Source: Anaerolineales bacterium UBA3905 (GTDB lineage: Bacteria; Chloroflexota; Anaerolineae; Caldilineales; Caldilineaceae). Taken from it: a stretch of 21,688 nucleotides of DNA. Below are positions 7,957 through 15,766 of the stretch, piece by piece. The notes under the pieces were generated by a model. The model was not told the origin of the DNA, made no database searches, and saw only the letters and a program-made list of their open reading frames with translations. Where the stretch lies: assembly GCA_002391565.1 (NCBI GenBank), contig DGFH01000243.1, positions 13,103-34,790 on the forward strand, written 5' to 3'. Position 1 is the stretch's first letter, and each line of letters opens with the position of its first letter. Position numbers and translations under genes: made by a program.

Positions 7957-9135
7957 ATGTCTAAAGTTGGAATCTCTTCTCCTCGCCCCTTGCGTTTGGG
8001 CATGGTGGGCGGCGGGCCAGGATCGAATATTGGTGCGACGCATCGTCAGGCGGCGCGGCTGGATCGGCGCTACGAGCTGGTGGCGGGTGTCTTTGCCTCC
8101 GATGCGGAACGCAGCCGCGCCTTTGCCGCCACGTTGGGCATCGAGCCAGCGCGGCGCTACGCCACCTGGCACGAGATGGCGGAGCGAGAGGCGCAGCGCG
8201 AGGACGGCATCGAAGTCGTTGCGATTATGACGCCGAACAACAGTCACTATGCCATCGCCAGGATGTTTCTGGAACAGGGCGTCGATGTGATCTGCGACAA
8301 GCCGCTGACCAACGAGCTAGCGCAGGCGCTGGAGCTACAGCAGCTGGCGCAGGAAAAGGGGCTGGTCTTTGGCGTCACCTATAACTACTCCGGCTACCCG
8401 ATGGTGCGGCAGGCGCGGGCGATGGTGCGTGCTGGCGCGCTCGGCGACATCTGGCTGGTGCAGGTGGAGCATGCCTCGGGTTGGGCGGCGACGCTGCTGG
8501 AGGCGGCAGGTCACAAACAGGCCGCCTGGCGCACGACGCCTGCCATCGCCGGACAATCGACCGTCATCGGCGACCTGGGCACGCACGCCCACCACCTGGC
8601 GCGTTACATCACCGGGCTGGAGGTGAGCGAGCTGTCGGCGGAGCTTTCCACCATTGTGCCAGGACGCCAGACCGATGACAACGGTCATGTCAAGCTGCGC
8701 TTCGACAACGGCGCACGCGGGCTGATGTGGGTGAGCATGGTGGCGACCGGTCATTGGCACGGGCAGCGAATTCGCGTCTACGGCGAGAAAGGCAGCCTGG
8801 AGTGGGTGCAGGAGACGCCCAATGAACTGCTCTTCCGCCCGACCGATGGCCCGCACCAGGTGCTGGCGCGCGGCGCCAGCTATCTCGCCCCAGAAGCGCA
8901 ACGCGTCTCTCGCCTGTGGACAGGCCACCCGGAGGGCTTCATCGACGCCTTTGCCAATATCTACACCGATATCGCCGAAGCGATTCTGGCGCGGCGCGAC
9001 GGCTATGCTGCCGATCCGCTCGCCTACACCTTCCCGACTGTGACAGACGGCGTATGGGGCGTTAAGTTCGTCGAGGCGGCGGTCGCATCAAATCGGCAAG
9101 ATGGGCGCTGGGTGAGTGCACGTCTGTCGTCATAG
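7957..9135 (+). CDS. Gfo/Idh/MocA family oxidoreductase (gene A)
   Basis: This 392-aa NAD(P)-dependent oxidoreductase probably acts on a cyclitol or sugar derivative in the cytosol. Seen: Rossmann glycine motif GMVGGGPGSNIG (15-26), then AIMTPNNSHY (89-98), the catalytic lysine in CDKP (Lys115) and the family Asp-x3-His pair in IGDLGTH (Asp206, His210). The C-terminal beta-sheet domain includes GEKGSLEW and a late GHPEGFIDAFANIY segment, which resembles larger non-IolG members. It is distinctly different from the two IolGs in this cluster, so its substrate is probably not plain myo-inositol. The start has only a modest AGGA 7 nt upstream, but the next methionine lies inside the Rossmann motif. 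Exact substrate and product are unknown. Confidence 0.9.
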   Translation: MSKVGISSPRPLRLGMVGGGPGSNIGATHRQAARLDRRYELVAGVFASDAERSRAFAATLGIEPARRYATWHEMAEREAQREDGIEVVAIMTPNNSHYAIARMFLEQGVDVICDKPLTNELAQALELQQLAQEKGLVFGVTYNYSGYPMVRQARAMVRAGALGDIWLVQVEHASGWAATLLEAAGHKQAAWRTTPAIAGQSTVIGDLGTHAHHLARYITGLEVSELSAELSTIVPGRQTDDNGHVKLRFDNGARGLMWVSMVATGHWHGQRIRVYGEKGSLEWVQETPNELLFRPTDGPHQVLARGASYLAPEAQRVSRLWTGHPEGFIDAFANIYTDIAEAILARRDGYAADPLAYTFPTVTDGVWGVKFVEAAVASNRQDGRWVSARLSS

Positions 9136-9168
9136 CAACATCGAATCTTTCAGCCAGATCGAGATGGC

Positions 9169-9243
9169 ACGCAGATGATGCGGATCTGGTCGATCGACGC
9201 AGATTGGTTCAGCGAAAATCCGCCGCATCCGCGTCATCCGCAA
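9169..9243. repeat. GCGGATG-word degenerate inverted repeat (element C1)
   Basis: Arm 1 (from about 9169, GCAGATGATGCGGATCTGG) and arm 2 (about 9217-9243, with CCGCATCCGCGTCATCCGC) are built from GCGGATG-type words and their complement. They match imperfectly, about 15 of 19 in the best stretch. A better preserved relative is at 14479-14577. It fills most of the 140-bp gap between genes A and B. No other signal is seen except GGAG (9265-9268) before the next start. Confidence 0.55.
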
Positions 9244-9275
9244 ACTCTTTCAACTTCAAGCACCGGAGTATCTCT

Positions 9276-10442
9276 ATGACACGCACAATCGGGATTGGGG
9301 TCATCGGCATGGGCTGGATGGGGGAAGCGCATAGCCGCGCCTATCGTTCCATCCAGGATCGCTTTCCGGCGGCGGGCATTCGACCGCATCTGGTCGTCTG
9401 TGCAGACCCTGTTGAGCCGCGCGCACGCGGCGCCAAAGAGCGTTTCGACTTCGACCATTATGTAACCGACTGGCATGAAGTCATCGCCGACCCGGCGGTG
9501 GAGGCGATCAGCGTCACGGCGCCCAACGGTATGCACCTGGAGATCAACCGCGCCGCCGCCGCTGCGGGCAAACATATCCTCTGTGAGAAACCGGTGGGCC
9601 GCTTCCCAGAAGAGACGCTCCTGAGCGCTGCAGCGGCGCAGGCAGCAGGCGTCCTCACCTTTGTTGGTTTCAATTATCGGTGGGCGCCGGTGGTGCAATA
9701 TGCACGCAAGCTGATCCAGGAGGGCAAACTCGGCAAAATCACCCATTACCATGGCCGCTTCCTCAACGGCTACGCTGGCAATCCCAATGGTTTCCTCTCC
9801 TGGCGCTTTGATGAGGCGCAAGGACTGGGCACGCTCGGCGACCTGATGTCGCACGTCATCGACATGGCGCACATGATCGCCGGGCCAATTGCCTCCCTCA
9901 CCAGCGATAAGGAGATTTTCATCCGCGAACGCCCCATCCCGCAGCCGGGCGTTGGCACGCACTACGACGTGGGCAGCGCGGACAGCCCCAAAGGCGAGGT
10001 GACCAATGAGGACTACGTGAGCGCACTGGTGCGTTTTGCAAATGGTGCGCGCGGTTACCTGGAGTCTTGCCGCGTCATCAACGGCGCCAAGTGCGACATG
10101 TCCTTCGAGGTGCACGGCACGAAGGGCGCCATCAAGTGGAACTTCGAGCAGATGAACGAACTCCAGTTGCAGTGGCGCAACGACGCCAACCCGGCGGAGG
10201 ACGCCTATCTCCGCTTGTTGAGCGGGCCGGCGCATCCCTACCACGGTCACTTCAACCCGGCATGGGGAGCGGGGCTGGGCTATGATGATCTGAAAACCAT
10301 TGAAGCGTACAACTTTCTCCACTCGATCGTCACTGGCAAACAGGGCGAGCCGGGCTTCGCCGAAGCCGCCGCTGTCGCGCGCGTCCAGCAAGCCATGATC
10401 CGTTCCTGGCAAAGCGGCGCCTGGGAGACGGTGATGGCATGA
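9276..10442 (+). CDS. Gfo/Idh/MocA family oxidoreductase (gene B; paralogue of gene F)
   Basis: This 388-aa NAD(P)-dependent dehydrogenase has Rossmann GVIGMGWMG (8-16), catalytic lysine Lys105 in CEKP, and Asp189/His193 in LGDLMSH. The substrate loop region is FLSWRFDEAQGLGTLGD and the C-terminus contains GLGYDDLKTIEAYNFL. It has exactly the same length as the gene at 16646 and shares long near-identical stretches with it (IGVIGMGWMG.AHSR, GFNYRWAP.VQY, QAMIRSW.SGAWE), so the two are close paralogues. Layout resembles the levoglucosan-dehydrogenase-like group, recalled from memory and not tested. The start at 9276 is chosen for GGAG at 9265-9268 and because the fold begins there; the reading frame extends 24 codons upstream through repeat sequence. 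Substrate unknown. Confidence 0.9.
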   Translation: MTRTIGIGVIGMGWMGEAHSRAYRSIQDRFPAAGIRPHLVVCADPVEPRARGAKERFDFDHYVTDWHEVIADPAVEAISVTAPNGMHLEINRAAAAAGKHILCEKPVGRFPEETLLSAAAAQAAGVLTFVGFNYRWAPVVQYARKLIQEGKLGKITHYHGRFLNGYAGNPNGFLSWRFDEAQGLGTLGDLMSHVIDMAHMIAGPIASLTSDKEIFIRERPIPQPGVGTHYDVGSADSPKGEVTNEDYVSALVRFANGARGYLESCRVINGAKCDMSFEVHGTKGAIKWNFEQMNELQLQWRNDANPAEDAYLRLLSGPAHPYHGHFNPAWGAGLGYDDLKTIEAYNFLHSIVTGKQGEPGFAEAAAVARVQQAMIRSWQSGAWETVMA

Positions 10443-10469
10443 GCAGTTCGTTCACCCTGTTATCGATTT

Positions 10470-10545
10470 CTAGGTTGTCACGTGATATTGCTCGCAATCT
10501 TCCCGGAAGCTCCAAAGCTTCCGGGAAGATAAACAGTTAACCTAG
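10470..10545. repeat. REP-like palindrome within a 76-bp inverted-repeat unit
   Basis: The inner perfect hairpin has 13-bp arms (10499-10511 and 10516-10528, CTTCCCGGAAGCT) around a CCAA loop. It is nested within a 7-bp outer repeat CTAGGTT (10470-10476) and AACCTAG (10539-10545). The inner core is the same palindrome as at 2947-2977. It lies 27 bp after gene B. No T-run follows, so an intrinsic terminator is doubtful. A one-sided run of AATCTCC words follows at about 10553-10575. Confidence 0.65.
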
Positions 10546-10591
10546 CGGTCAGTAATCTCCAATCTCTAATCTCCATTCACCAGGAGGCACT

Positions 10592-11584
10592 ATGATCGGT
10601 GTTGCTGTATTAGGTGCAGGACGCATTGCCCAGGTGCACGCCAGGGCGATCCAGGCGGCGGGTGCGCGTTTTGTCGCCGTCTACGATGTTGTGACCGAGG
10701 CGGCGCAGCGGCTGGCGGCGCAGTATGGCGGCGCGGCTGAAGCGAGCGTCGACGCCGTGCTGGCGCGGCCTGACGTTGACGCTGTGATTATCGCTTCCCC
10801 CACCGACACCCACGTCGATTTCATCATTCGCAGCGTCGAAGCGGGCAAAGCAGTGCTGTGCGAAAAGCCGCTGGCGCTGGAGATCGCTGAGGCGCAGCGC
10901 TGTATCGACCGGGTTGGCGACCGTGCAGCCATCGTGCAGCTTGGCTTCAACCGCCGTTTCGACCCCTCGCACCGCGCGCTGCAGCAGGCGCTGGCTGCAG
11001 GCGAAATCGGCGCACTGGAGCAGTTGACCATCACCAGCCGCGATCCAGGCCCGCCGCCAGCGAGTTACCTGCTCCACAGCGGCGGCCTCTTCAAGGACAT
11101 GACCATTCACGATCTCGATATGGCGCGCTGGCTGTTGCAGGAGCCGGTGACCACGGTCTACGCTCAGGGTTCGTGCCTGGTCGATCCGGCCATCGGCGCG
11201 CTGGGCGACATCGACACCGCCACCGTTGTGCTGCGCACGGTTTCGGGCAAACAATGCACGATCCTCAACAGCCGCCGCGCGGTCTACGGCTACGACCAAC
11301 GCATCGAGGCGCTCGGCGCCACCGGGATGCTGGTCTCCGGCAATCATTACGAAACCAGCCTGCTGCGCTTCAGCGCAAAGAGCGCCGGCGCGCCCACAGC
11401 GCTGCAGAATTTCTTCCTCGACCGCTACGCCGACAGCTATCGCCTGGAACTGGTCGACTTCCTCGACGCCGTGCATGCAGGACGCTCACCGTCGGTGACC
11501 ATGGCGGATGGGCTGGCGGCGCTGCGTCTGGCTGAGGCGGCGCAGCAGTCGTTTGCCTCGGGGCAAGTCGTGACGATCGCTTAA
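10592..11584 (+). CDS. iolG: Inositol 2-dehydrogenase, IolG (copy 1, gene C)
   Basis: This 330-aa enzyme oxidises myo-inositol (and commonly D-chiro-inositol in this family) to 2-keto-myo-inositol (scyllo-inosose) with NAD. Seen: Rossmann VLGAGRIAQVHA (6-17); acidic Asp32 (YD) after the second strand, favouring NAD; Lys92 in CEKPLA; GFNRRFDPSH (118-127); and FKDMTIHDLDMARWL with Asp169 and His173. These match the Lys/Asp/His catalytic set of Bacillus IolG (Lys97, Asp172, His176). SRRAVYGYDQRIEALG is also typical. The start is supported by AGGAGG (10582-10587) 4 nt upstream. Length is normal. The SDR gene follows after 25 bp. It is one of two clear IolGs here; which is the main myo-inositol enzyme cannot be told from sequence alone. 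Confidence 0.92.
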   Translation: MIGVAVLGAGRIAQVHARAIQAAGARFVAVYDVVTEAAQRLAAQYGGAAEASVDAVLARPDVDAVIIASPTDTHVDFIIRSVEAGKAVLCEKPLALEIAEAQRCIDRVGDRAAIVQLGFNRRFDPSHRALQQALAAGEIGALEQLTITSRDPGPPPASYLLHSGGLFKDMTIHDLDMARWLLQEPVTTVYAQGSCLVDPAIGALGDIDTATVVLRTVSGKQCTILNSRRAVYGYDQRIEALGATGMLVSGNHYETSLLRFSAKSAGAPTALQNFFLDRYADSYRLELVDFLDAVHAGRSPSVTMADGLAALRLAEAAQQSFASGQVVTIA

Positions 11585-11609
11585 ACACAACCAACTGGGA
11601 GTTGGGCTT

Positions 11610-12455
11610 ATGACTGATCTATGTTCATTGCACGGCAAAGTCGCCGTCATCACCGGCAGCACGCAGGGCTTGGGCGAGACGACAGCGCGCCTGTTCAAGG
11701 CGCGCGGCATCCGCGGGCTGATCATCACCGGGCGCAATCAGGCGCGCGGTGAGGCTGTCGCTGCCAGCCTCACCGGCGACGGCTGCCAGGCCTATTTTGT
11801 CCCGGCTGAACTGGAAAACATCGAGGCGTGCCGCAGCATCATCGCCGCTGCCGAGACGCACTTTGGTGAACTCCACATCCTGGTCAACTGTGCGGCGCTG
11901 ACCGAACGCGGCACGATCTGGGACACCACGCCCGAACTTTTCGACCGCATGTTTGCGATCAACGTGCGCGCGCCCTTCTTCTTGATGCAGGAAGCGATCA
12001 AGCTCATGGAGCGCAAGGGCATCGCCGGGTCAATCGTCAATATCTCCAGCGTCGCCTCCTACGGCAGCGTGCCGATGCTCTCGCCTTATGCGGCGTCAAA
12101 AGCTGCGCTCAATATCTTCACCAAGAACATTGCCTATTCGGTGATGCGCCGCCGCATTCGCGTCAACACGCTGTCGCTGGGCTGGATGGACACGCCCGCC
12201 GAGGACGAGATTCAGAAACGCTACCACAACGCCGGGCCGGACTGGCTGCAACAGGCTGAAGCGCGCCAGCCCTTTGGTCGCCTGCTCAAGCCGGAGGAGG
12301 TGGCGCGGGCGATTGCTTTCCTGGCCTCCGATGAGTCGGGGCTGATGACAGGCAGCATCGTCGATTTTGATCAATCGGTGGCGGGCGCAGGGCCACAGCC
12401 GGTGCCGCCGCCCATCGAAAGCTGGGACAAAGTCACGGGGGTGCGGTATGAGTAA
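11610..12455 (+). CDS. SDR family oxidoreductase
   Basis: This 281-aa classical short-chain dehydrogenase is cytosolic. Seen: cofactor motif TGSTQGLG (15-22), VNCAA (92-96, the NAG-like motif), Asn119 in INVRAP, and catalytic Ser147, Tyr160 and Lys164 (YAASK). The PEEVARAIAFLAS and TGSIVDFD segments typical of the family are also present. All catalytic residues are intact. A tail of about 25 residues after the usual end, rich in Pro and Gly, is unusual. The start has GGGAG 8 nt upstream. It sits 25 bp after iolG copy 1, and its last 8 bases overlap the start of gene D, so the three genes are probably one transcript. A role as a second keto/hydroxyl dehydrogenase on a cyclitol or keto-acid is inferred; exact substrate unknown. 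Confidence 0.88.
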   Translation: MTDLCSLHGKVAVITGSTQGLGETTARLFKARGIRGLIITGRNQARGEAVAASLTGDGCQAYFVPAELENIEACRSIIAAAETHFGELHILVNCAALTERGTIWDTTPELFDRMFAINVRAPFFLMQEAIKLMERKGIAGSIVNISSVASYGSVPMLSPYAASKAALNIFTKNIAYSVMRRRIRVNTLSLGWMDTPAEDEIQKRYHNAGPDWLQQAEARQPFGRLLKPEEVARAIAFLASDESGLMTGSIVDFDQSVAGAGPQPVPPPIESWDKVTGVRYE

Positions 12456-13482
12456 CCAGCACGCGAGCCAACGCCGGGTGCGCATCGGCGTGATCGGCAC
12501 GGGCGGCATGGGGGGACGCCACGTCCGCAATCTCACCAACGAAGTGGCTGCAGCGCAAGTTGTAGCGCTGTCGGACGTGGACGCGGCGCGGATGCAGGAA
12601 GTCGCTGCAGCGTGTGGCGCCGTACACACCTTTACCGACGCGCAGGCGCTGATCAACCATCCTGCTGTGGATGCTGTGCTCATCGCCGCGCCAGATCGCT
12701 TCCACGCCGCGTTGACGCGCGCCTGCATCGACGCGGGCAAGCCGGTGCTTTGCGAGAAGCCGCTGGCGCTGACCGCCGCTGAGGCGCGGGCGATTGTCGA
12801 GGCGGAAGTCGCGTTTGGACGGCGTCTTGTCCAGGTCGGGCTGATGCGCGAGTACGACCCGGCGCACCTGCGCGTCAAGCAGCTCATGGACAGCGGCGCG
12901 CTGGGCAAGGTGCTGGCTTTTCGCGGCGTCCACATCAACGGCGGTGCGCTCTCCTGGCGCACGGTGGAGGATGTCGTCACCAACTCGGCGGTGCACGATC
13001 TGCACTCAGCGCGCTGGCTGATGGGCGATGAGATTGTGCGCGTCTACACCACCCATGTCCCCTATAGCCCTGAACGCCCCGACACGGCGCGCCTGCTCTT
13101 GATTCAGTTCGCCTATCGCAACGGCGCGGTCGGGCAGATCGAGTGCAACATGGAGGCGGGCTACGGCTACGAGGTGGATGTCAAACTGACGGGGGAGACT
13201 GGTTCGGCGGAGACCAACTCGCTGCAAAGCGCGGTGGTGCGCCACCAAAATCAGCGTAGCCAGTGGATCGAGCAGGATTGGCTACAACGCTTCGAGACCG
13301 CCTACGTCCATGAGGTGCGCGCCTGGGTGCATTCGTTGCAAACGGGCGTTCCCACCGGCCCCTCCGCCTGGGATGGCTACGTCTCGATGCTGGTGGCCGA
13401 CGCCTGCATCGCCTCCGCCCGGACGGGCCAGCCGATGGACGTAGAGATTCCAAGAACGGCAGAAATGTACAAGCGAGCGTAA
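12448..13482 (+). CDS. Gfo/Idh/MocA family, IolG-like oxidoreductase with Asp-to-Asn change (gene D)
   Basis: This 344-aa IolG-like protein has Rossmann GVIGTGGMGGRH (14-25), Asp43 after strand 2, Lys104 in CEKPLA, GLMREYDPAH (131-140) in the place of the IolG GFNRRFDPSH, and VTNSAVHDLHSARWL. The His of the catalytic pair is present (His183), but the Asp four residues before it is Asn179; the other six family members here keep Asp. This may mean altered substrate or slower chemistry rather than inactivity. The ATG at 12448 lies within the end of the SDR gene (overlap ATGAGTAA), giving translational coupling; a weak GGGGG tract precedes it. The upstream in-frame extension would lie wholly within the SDR gene. 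Substrate unknown. Confidence 0.88.
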   Translation: MSNQHASQRRVRIGVIGTGGMGGRHVRNLTNEVAAAQVVALSDVDAARMQEVAAACGAVHTFTDAQALINHPAVDAVLIAAPDRFHAALTRACIDAGKPVLCEKPLALTAAEARAIVEAEVAFGRRLVQVGLMREYDPAHLRVKQLMDSGALGKVLAFRGVHINGGALSWRTVEDVVTNSAVHDLHSARWLMGDEIVRVYTTHVPYSPERPDTARLLLIQFAYRNGAVGQIECNMEAGYGYEVDVKLTGETGSAETNSLQSAVVRHQNQRSQWIEQDWLQRFETAYVHEVRAWVHSLQTGVPTGPSAWDGYVSMLVADACIASARTGQPMDVEIPRTAEMYKRA

Positions 13483-13484
13483 CC

Positions 13485-13532
13485 AAATCTCCAATCTCCA
13501 ATCTCAACTCCGAGATTGGAGATTGGAGATTT
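13485..13532. repeat. GGAGATT-word perfect hairpin (element A3)
   Basis: This is a perfect 21-bp stem, 13485-13505 with 13512-13532, with the 6-base loop AACTCC. The arms are AATCTCC words then GGAGATT words, the opposite order to elements A1 and A2. It begins 2 bp after the gene D stop and is followed by only a short T-run (TTT). It could work as a bidirectional structure or weak terminator, or protect the upstream mRNA 3' end. iolE starts 31 bp further on. Confidence 0.8.
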
Positions 13533-13563
13533 TGCAGATTTCGTTGACGAAAAGGAATGTCTT

Positions 13564-14472
13564 ATGACCGACAGTAAAATCAAAGTAGGGAATGCACCCT
13601 GTTCGTGGGGTGTGATCGAGAATGTGGAAGGTGAGCGTGGTGGTTATGCCCAGGTGCTCGATGAGATGCACGCAACTGGCTACGTGGGCACCGAGTTGGG
13701 CGACTGGGGTTTCATGCCGACCGACCCGGACGTATTGCGCGCCGAGCTGGCAAAGCGCAACCTCAAGCTGATGGCCTCGTGGGTCAGCGTCAAGCTGCAT
13801 GACCCGGCGGAACACGCCAGCAGCGAAGCCGATGCCGTGCGCACGGCGCGTCAACTGGCGTTGGTCGGCGGGCCCGATAGCCTGGTCGTCCTGGGCAACG
13901 ACCCGTACATGGATCCGGTGCGCACCCTCAACGCTGGTCGCCTGACGCCAGAGATGAGCATGAGCGAGGAGCAGTGGAAAATCTTCGCTGAAGGCGCCAA
14001 CCGCGTGGCCTGGGCAGTGAAGCGTGAAACCGGGCTGCGCACCGTCTTCCATCACCACATCGGCACCTGGATCGAGACGCCGGAGGAGACGGCGCGGCTG
14101 CTGGCAATGACCGACCCGGAAGTGCTTGGCCTTTGCTTCGACACGGGCCACTACACGCACGGCGGCGGCGACCCGCTCACGGGCCTCAAGCGCCACGCCG
14201 ACCGTATCTGGCACGTGCATTTCAAGGATCACAGCCCGGCGGTCGCAGCGCAGGCGAAGGCGGAAGGCTGGGATGCTGTCACTGCGGTGGGACATGGTCT
14301 CTTCTGCGAGCTGGGCAAGGGCGATGTCGACTTCCCGGCGATCCTGGCCGAACTCAAGCGCATCAACTACAGCGGCTGGATCGTGGTCGAGCAGGATGTG
14401 CTGCCGGGCATGGGCAGCCCCAAGGAGAGCGCCCGGCGCAACCGCGACTACATCCGCAGCATCGGATTGTGA
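13564..14472 (+). CDS. iolE: Inosose dehydratase, IolE
   Basis: This 302-aa TIM-barrel enzyme dehydrates 2-keto-myo-inositol (scyllo-inosose) to 3D-(3,5/4)-trihydroxycyclohexane-1,2-dione, the second step of the Bacillus-type pathway. Seen: the diagnostic N-terminus NAPCSWGVIE (10-19), TELGDWGFMP (43-52), FHHHIGTWIET (162-172), CFDTGHYTHGGGDP (191-204), HVHFKDH (217-223) and VVEQDV (274-279). The Asp193, His219 and Glu276 positions fit metal ligands of the family. The start at 13564 is chosen because AAAGGA lies 7 nt upstream and similarity begins there; an earlier in-frame ATG at 13516 would translate the repeat hairpin. Length is normal. It stands between two repeat elements, so its expression may be set separately from neighbours. 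Confidence 0.95.
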   Translation: MTDSKIKVGNAPCSWGVIENVEGERGGYAQVLDEMHATGYVGTELGDWGFMPTDPDVLRAELAKRNLKLMASWVSVKLHDPAEHASSEADAVRTARQLALVGGPDSLVVLGNDPYMDPVRTLNAGRLTPEMSMSEEQWKIFAEGANRVAWAVKRETGLRTVFHHHIGTWIETPEETARLLAMTDPEVLGLCFDTGHYTHGGGDPLTGLKRHADRIWHVHFKDHSPAVAAQAKAEGWDAVTAVGHGLFCELGKGDVDFPAILAELKRINYSGWIVVEQDVLPGMGSPKESARRNRDYIRSIGL

Positions 14473-14478
14473 AAACTC

Positions 14479-14577
14479 AATAGAACGCGGATGACGCTGA
14501 TCGAGCGGATTTGCGCGGATAAGACGAAGGAATAAATCCGCGAGCATCCGCCAAATCCGCGTCATCCGCGTTCTATT
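14479..14577. repeat. GCGGATG-word inverted repeat (element C2)
   Basis: The outer arms 14479-14497 and 14559-14577 are a perfect 19-bp inverted repeat. The inner parts are further GCGGAT words (14505-14520) and their complements (14536-14558), pairing imperfectly around a purine-rich loop. It starts 6 bp after the iolE stop and ends 29 bp before the Shine-Dalgarno of the next gene. It is a long, stable potential hairpin of the same word family as 9169-9243. Confidence 0.8.
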
Positions 14578-14615
14578 CCGATTCTGTCAGCGATCTGATT
14601 CTCTGTGGAGGGAAT

Positions 14616-15626
14616 ATGATTCGTTTTGCTCTCTTTGGCGCTGGTTTCATCGGGCAGGTGCATGGCGCCAATCTTGCCGCCTGTCCGCGCACGAATTTGC
14701 AATATGTTTATGATGTCAACACTGAAGCCGCCAACAAACTGGCCGGACGTTTCGGCGCCAAGGTGGCAGGCAGCGTGGAAGAGATCTTCGCCGCCGATGA
14801 TGTGGACGCCGTCCTCATTGCCTCTTCCACCAACACGCACGCCGATCTGCTGAGCGCGGCGATCAAGGCGCGCAAGCCGGTCTACTGTGAGAAGCCCATC
14901 GACATGAACCTGGAGCGCGTCAAAGCGGTCGTTCAAGAGGCGCACGACAACCCCGTGCCGATCATGATGGGTTTCAGCCGCCGCTTCGACCCCAACCACC
15001 GCGGGCTGCGTCAGGCGGTGCAGGCGGGCGAAGTAGGCGTGGTGGAGATGATCAGTATGGTCTGTCGCTCCTCCGCACCGCCGCCGCTGGCGTATATCAA
15101 GGTCTCTGGCGGGCAATTCCGCGACCAGACGATCCACATGTTCGACCTGCTCTGCTGGATCGCGGGCCAGGCGCCGGTGGAGGTCTACGCCACGGGTGCG
15201 TCGATGATGGACCCGGCGATCACCGCAGCAGGCGATGTGGACACCTCGATGCTCATCCTCAAGTTTGCCGACGGCGCGCTCTGTCACATCGACAACAGCC
15301 GCCACACCGGCTATGGCTACGACGAACGCATCGAGGTCTTCGGCTCGGCAGGGCTGGTCGAGTCGCGACGCAAACCGACGCGCGAGGTCGCCATCTACAA
15401 AGGCGACAAGGTGATCGAGGATGGCATGTTCCCCGGCTGGTTCGAGCGTATGGAGCCGAGCTTCCTGCTGGCGATCGACGCCTTCGCCGCGTCGCTGGAA
15501 GGCGCCGAGGGCATCGACTACCCGACGCTGCAAGACGGCCTGCGCGCGCAGATGATCGCCGAAGCGGCGGTCGCATCGCTCAAGAGCAACATGCCGGTGA
15601 AGATCGACTACTGGCAGCCGGCGTGA
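14616..15626 (+). CDS. iolG: Inositol 2-dehydrogenase, IolG (copy 2, gene E)
   Basis: This 336-aa enzyme has the full IolG signature: Rossmann LFGAGFIGQVHGAN (6-19), Asp33 (YD) for NAD, Lys93 in CEKPID, GFSRRFDPNHRGLRQA (119-134), and FRDQTIHMFDLL with Asp170 and His174. SRHTGYGYDERIEVFG is the usual C-domain segment. Role: NAD-dependent oxidation of myo-inositol or a stereoisomer to the inosose. It differs from copy 1 in the substrate region (SSAPPP versus RDPGPPP; QTIHMFDLLCW versus MTIHDLDMARW), so the two may prefer different inositols. GGAGGG (14607-14612) lies 3 nt before the ATG. It sits between iolE and iolI; that position suggests it makes the substrate for both. Confidence 0.93.
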   Translation: MIRFALFGAGFIGQVHGANLAACPRTNLQYVYDVNTEAANKLAGRFGAKVAGSVEEIFAADDVDAVLIASSTNTHADLLSAAIKARKPVYCEKPIDMNLERVKAVVQEAHDNPVPIMMGFSRRFDPNHRGLRQAVQAGEVGVVEMISMVCRSSAPPPLAYIKVSGGQFRDQTIHMFDLLCWIAGQAPVEVYATGASMMDPAITAAGDVDTSMLILKFADGALCHIDNSRHTGYGYDERIEVFGSAGLVESRRKPTREVAIYKGDKVIEDGMFPGWFERMEPSFLLAIDAFAASLEGAEGIDYPTLQDGLRAQMIAEAAVASLKSNMPVKIDYWQPA

Positions 15627-15648
15627 TCGGTTCGACAAACTGCACTTA

Positions 15649-15738
15649 ACGCAAAGGCGCAAAGACACAGAGATTCGCTAAGAATGCTTTTCTTTGGTTT
15701 TTCCTCTGTTCTTTCTCTGCGTCTCCGCGCCTCTGCGT
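15649..15738. repeat. RCGCAAA-word inverted repeat (element D)
   Basis: Arm 1 is 15649-15673 (begins ACGCAAAGGCGC) and arm 2 is 15714-15738 (ends CGCCTCTGCGT). They match at 21 of 25 positions, and all four differences are A opposite C on the + strand, which become U-G wobbles in a minus-strand RNA. It lies 22 bp after iolG copy 2 and 19 bp before the iolI Shine-Dalgarno. The words resemble heptamer repeats known from other bacteria, including cyanobacteria. Confidence 0.65.
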
Positions 15739-15766
15739 CAAAATCGACTCTATTCCTGGAGGAACT

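Noticed and set aside
7957..9135. Naming gene A as scyllo-inositol dehydrogenase (IolW or IolX)
   Set aside because: Family is clear but no substrate-specific residues could be recognised, so a symbol would be a guess.
9234..10412. Long open frame on the minus strand (392 codons) opposite gene B; similar long ones opposite iolE (13504-14565) and iolG copy 2 (14562-15668)
   Set aside because: They mirror highly coding GC-rich + strand genes, have Arg/His/Ala-rich low-complexity translations, lack family motifs and suitable ribosome sites.
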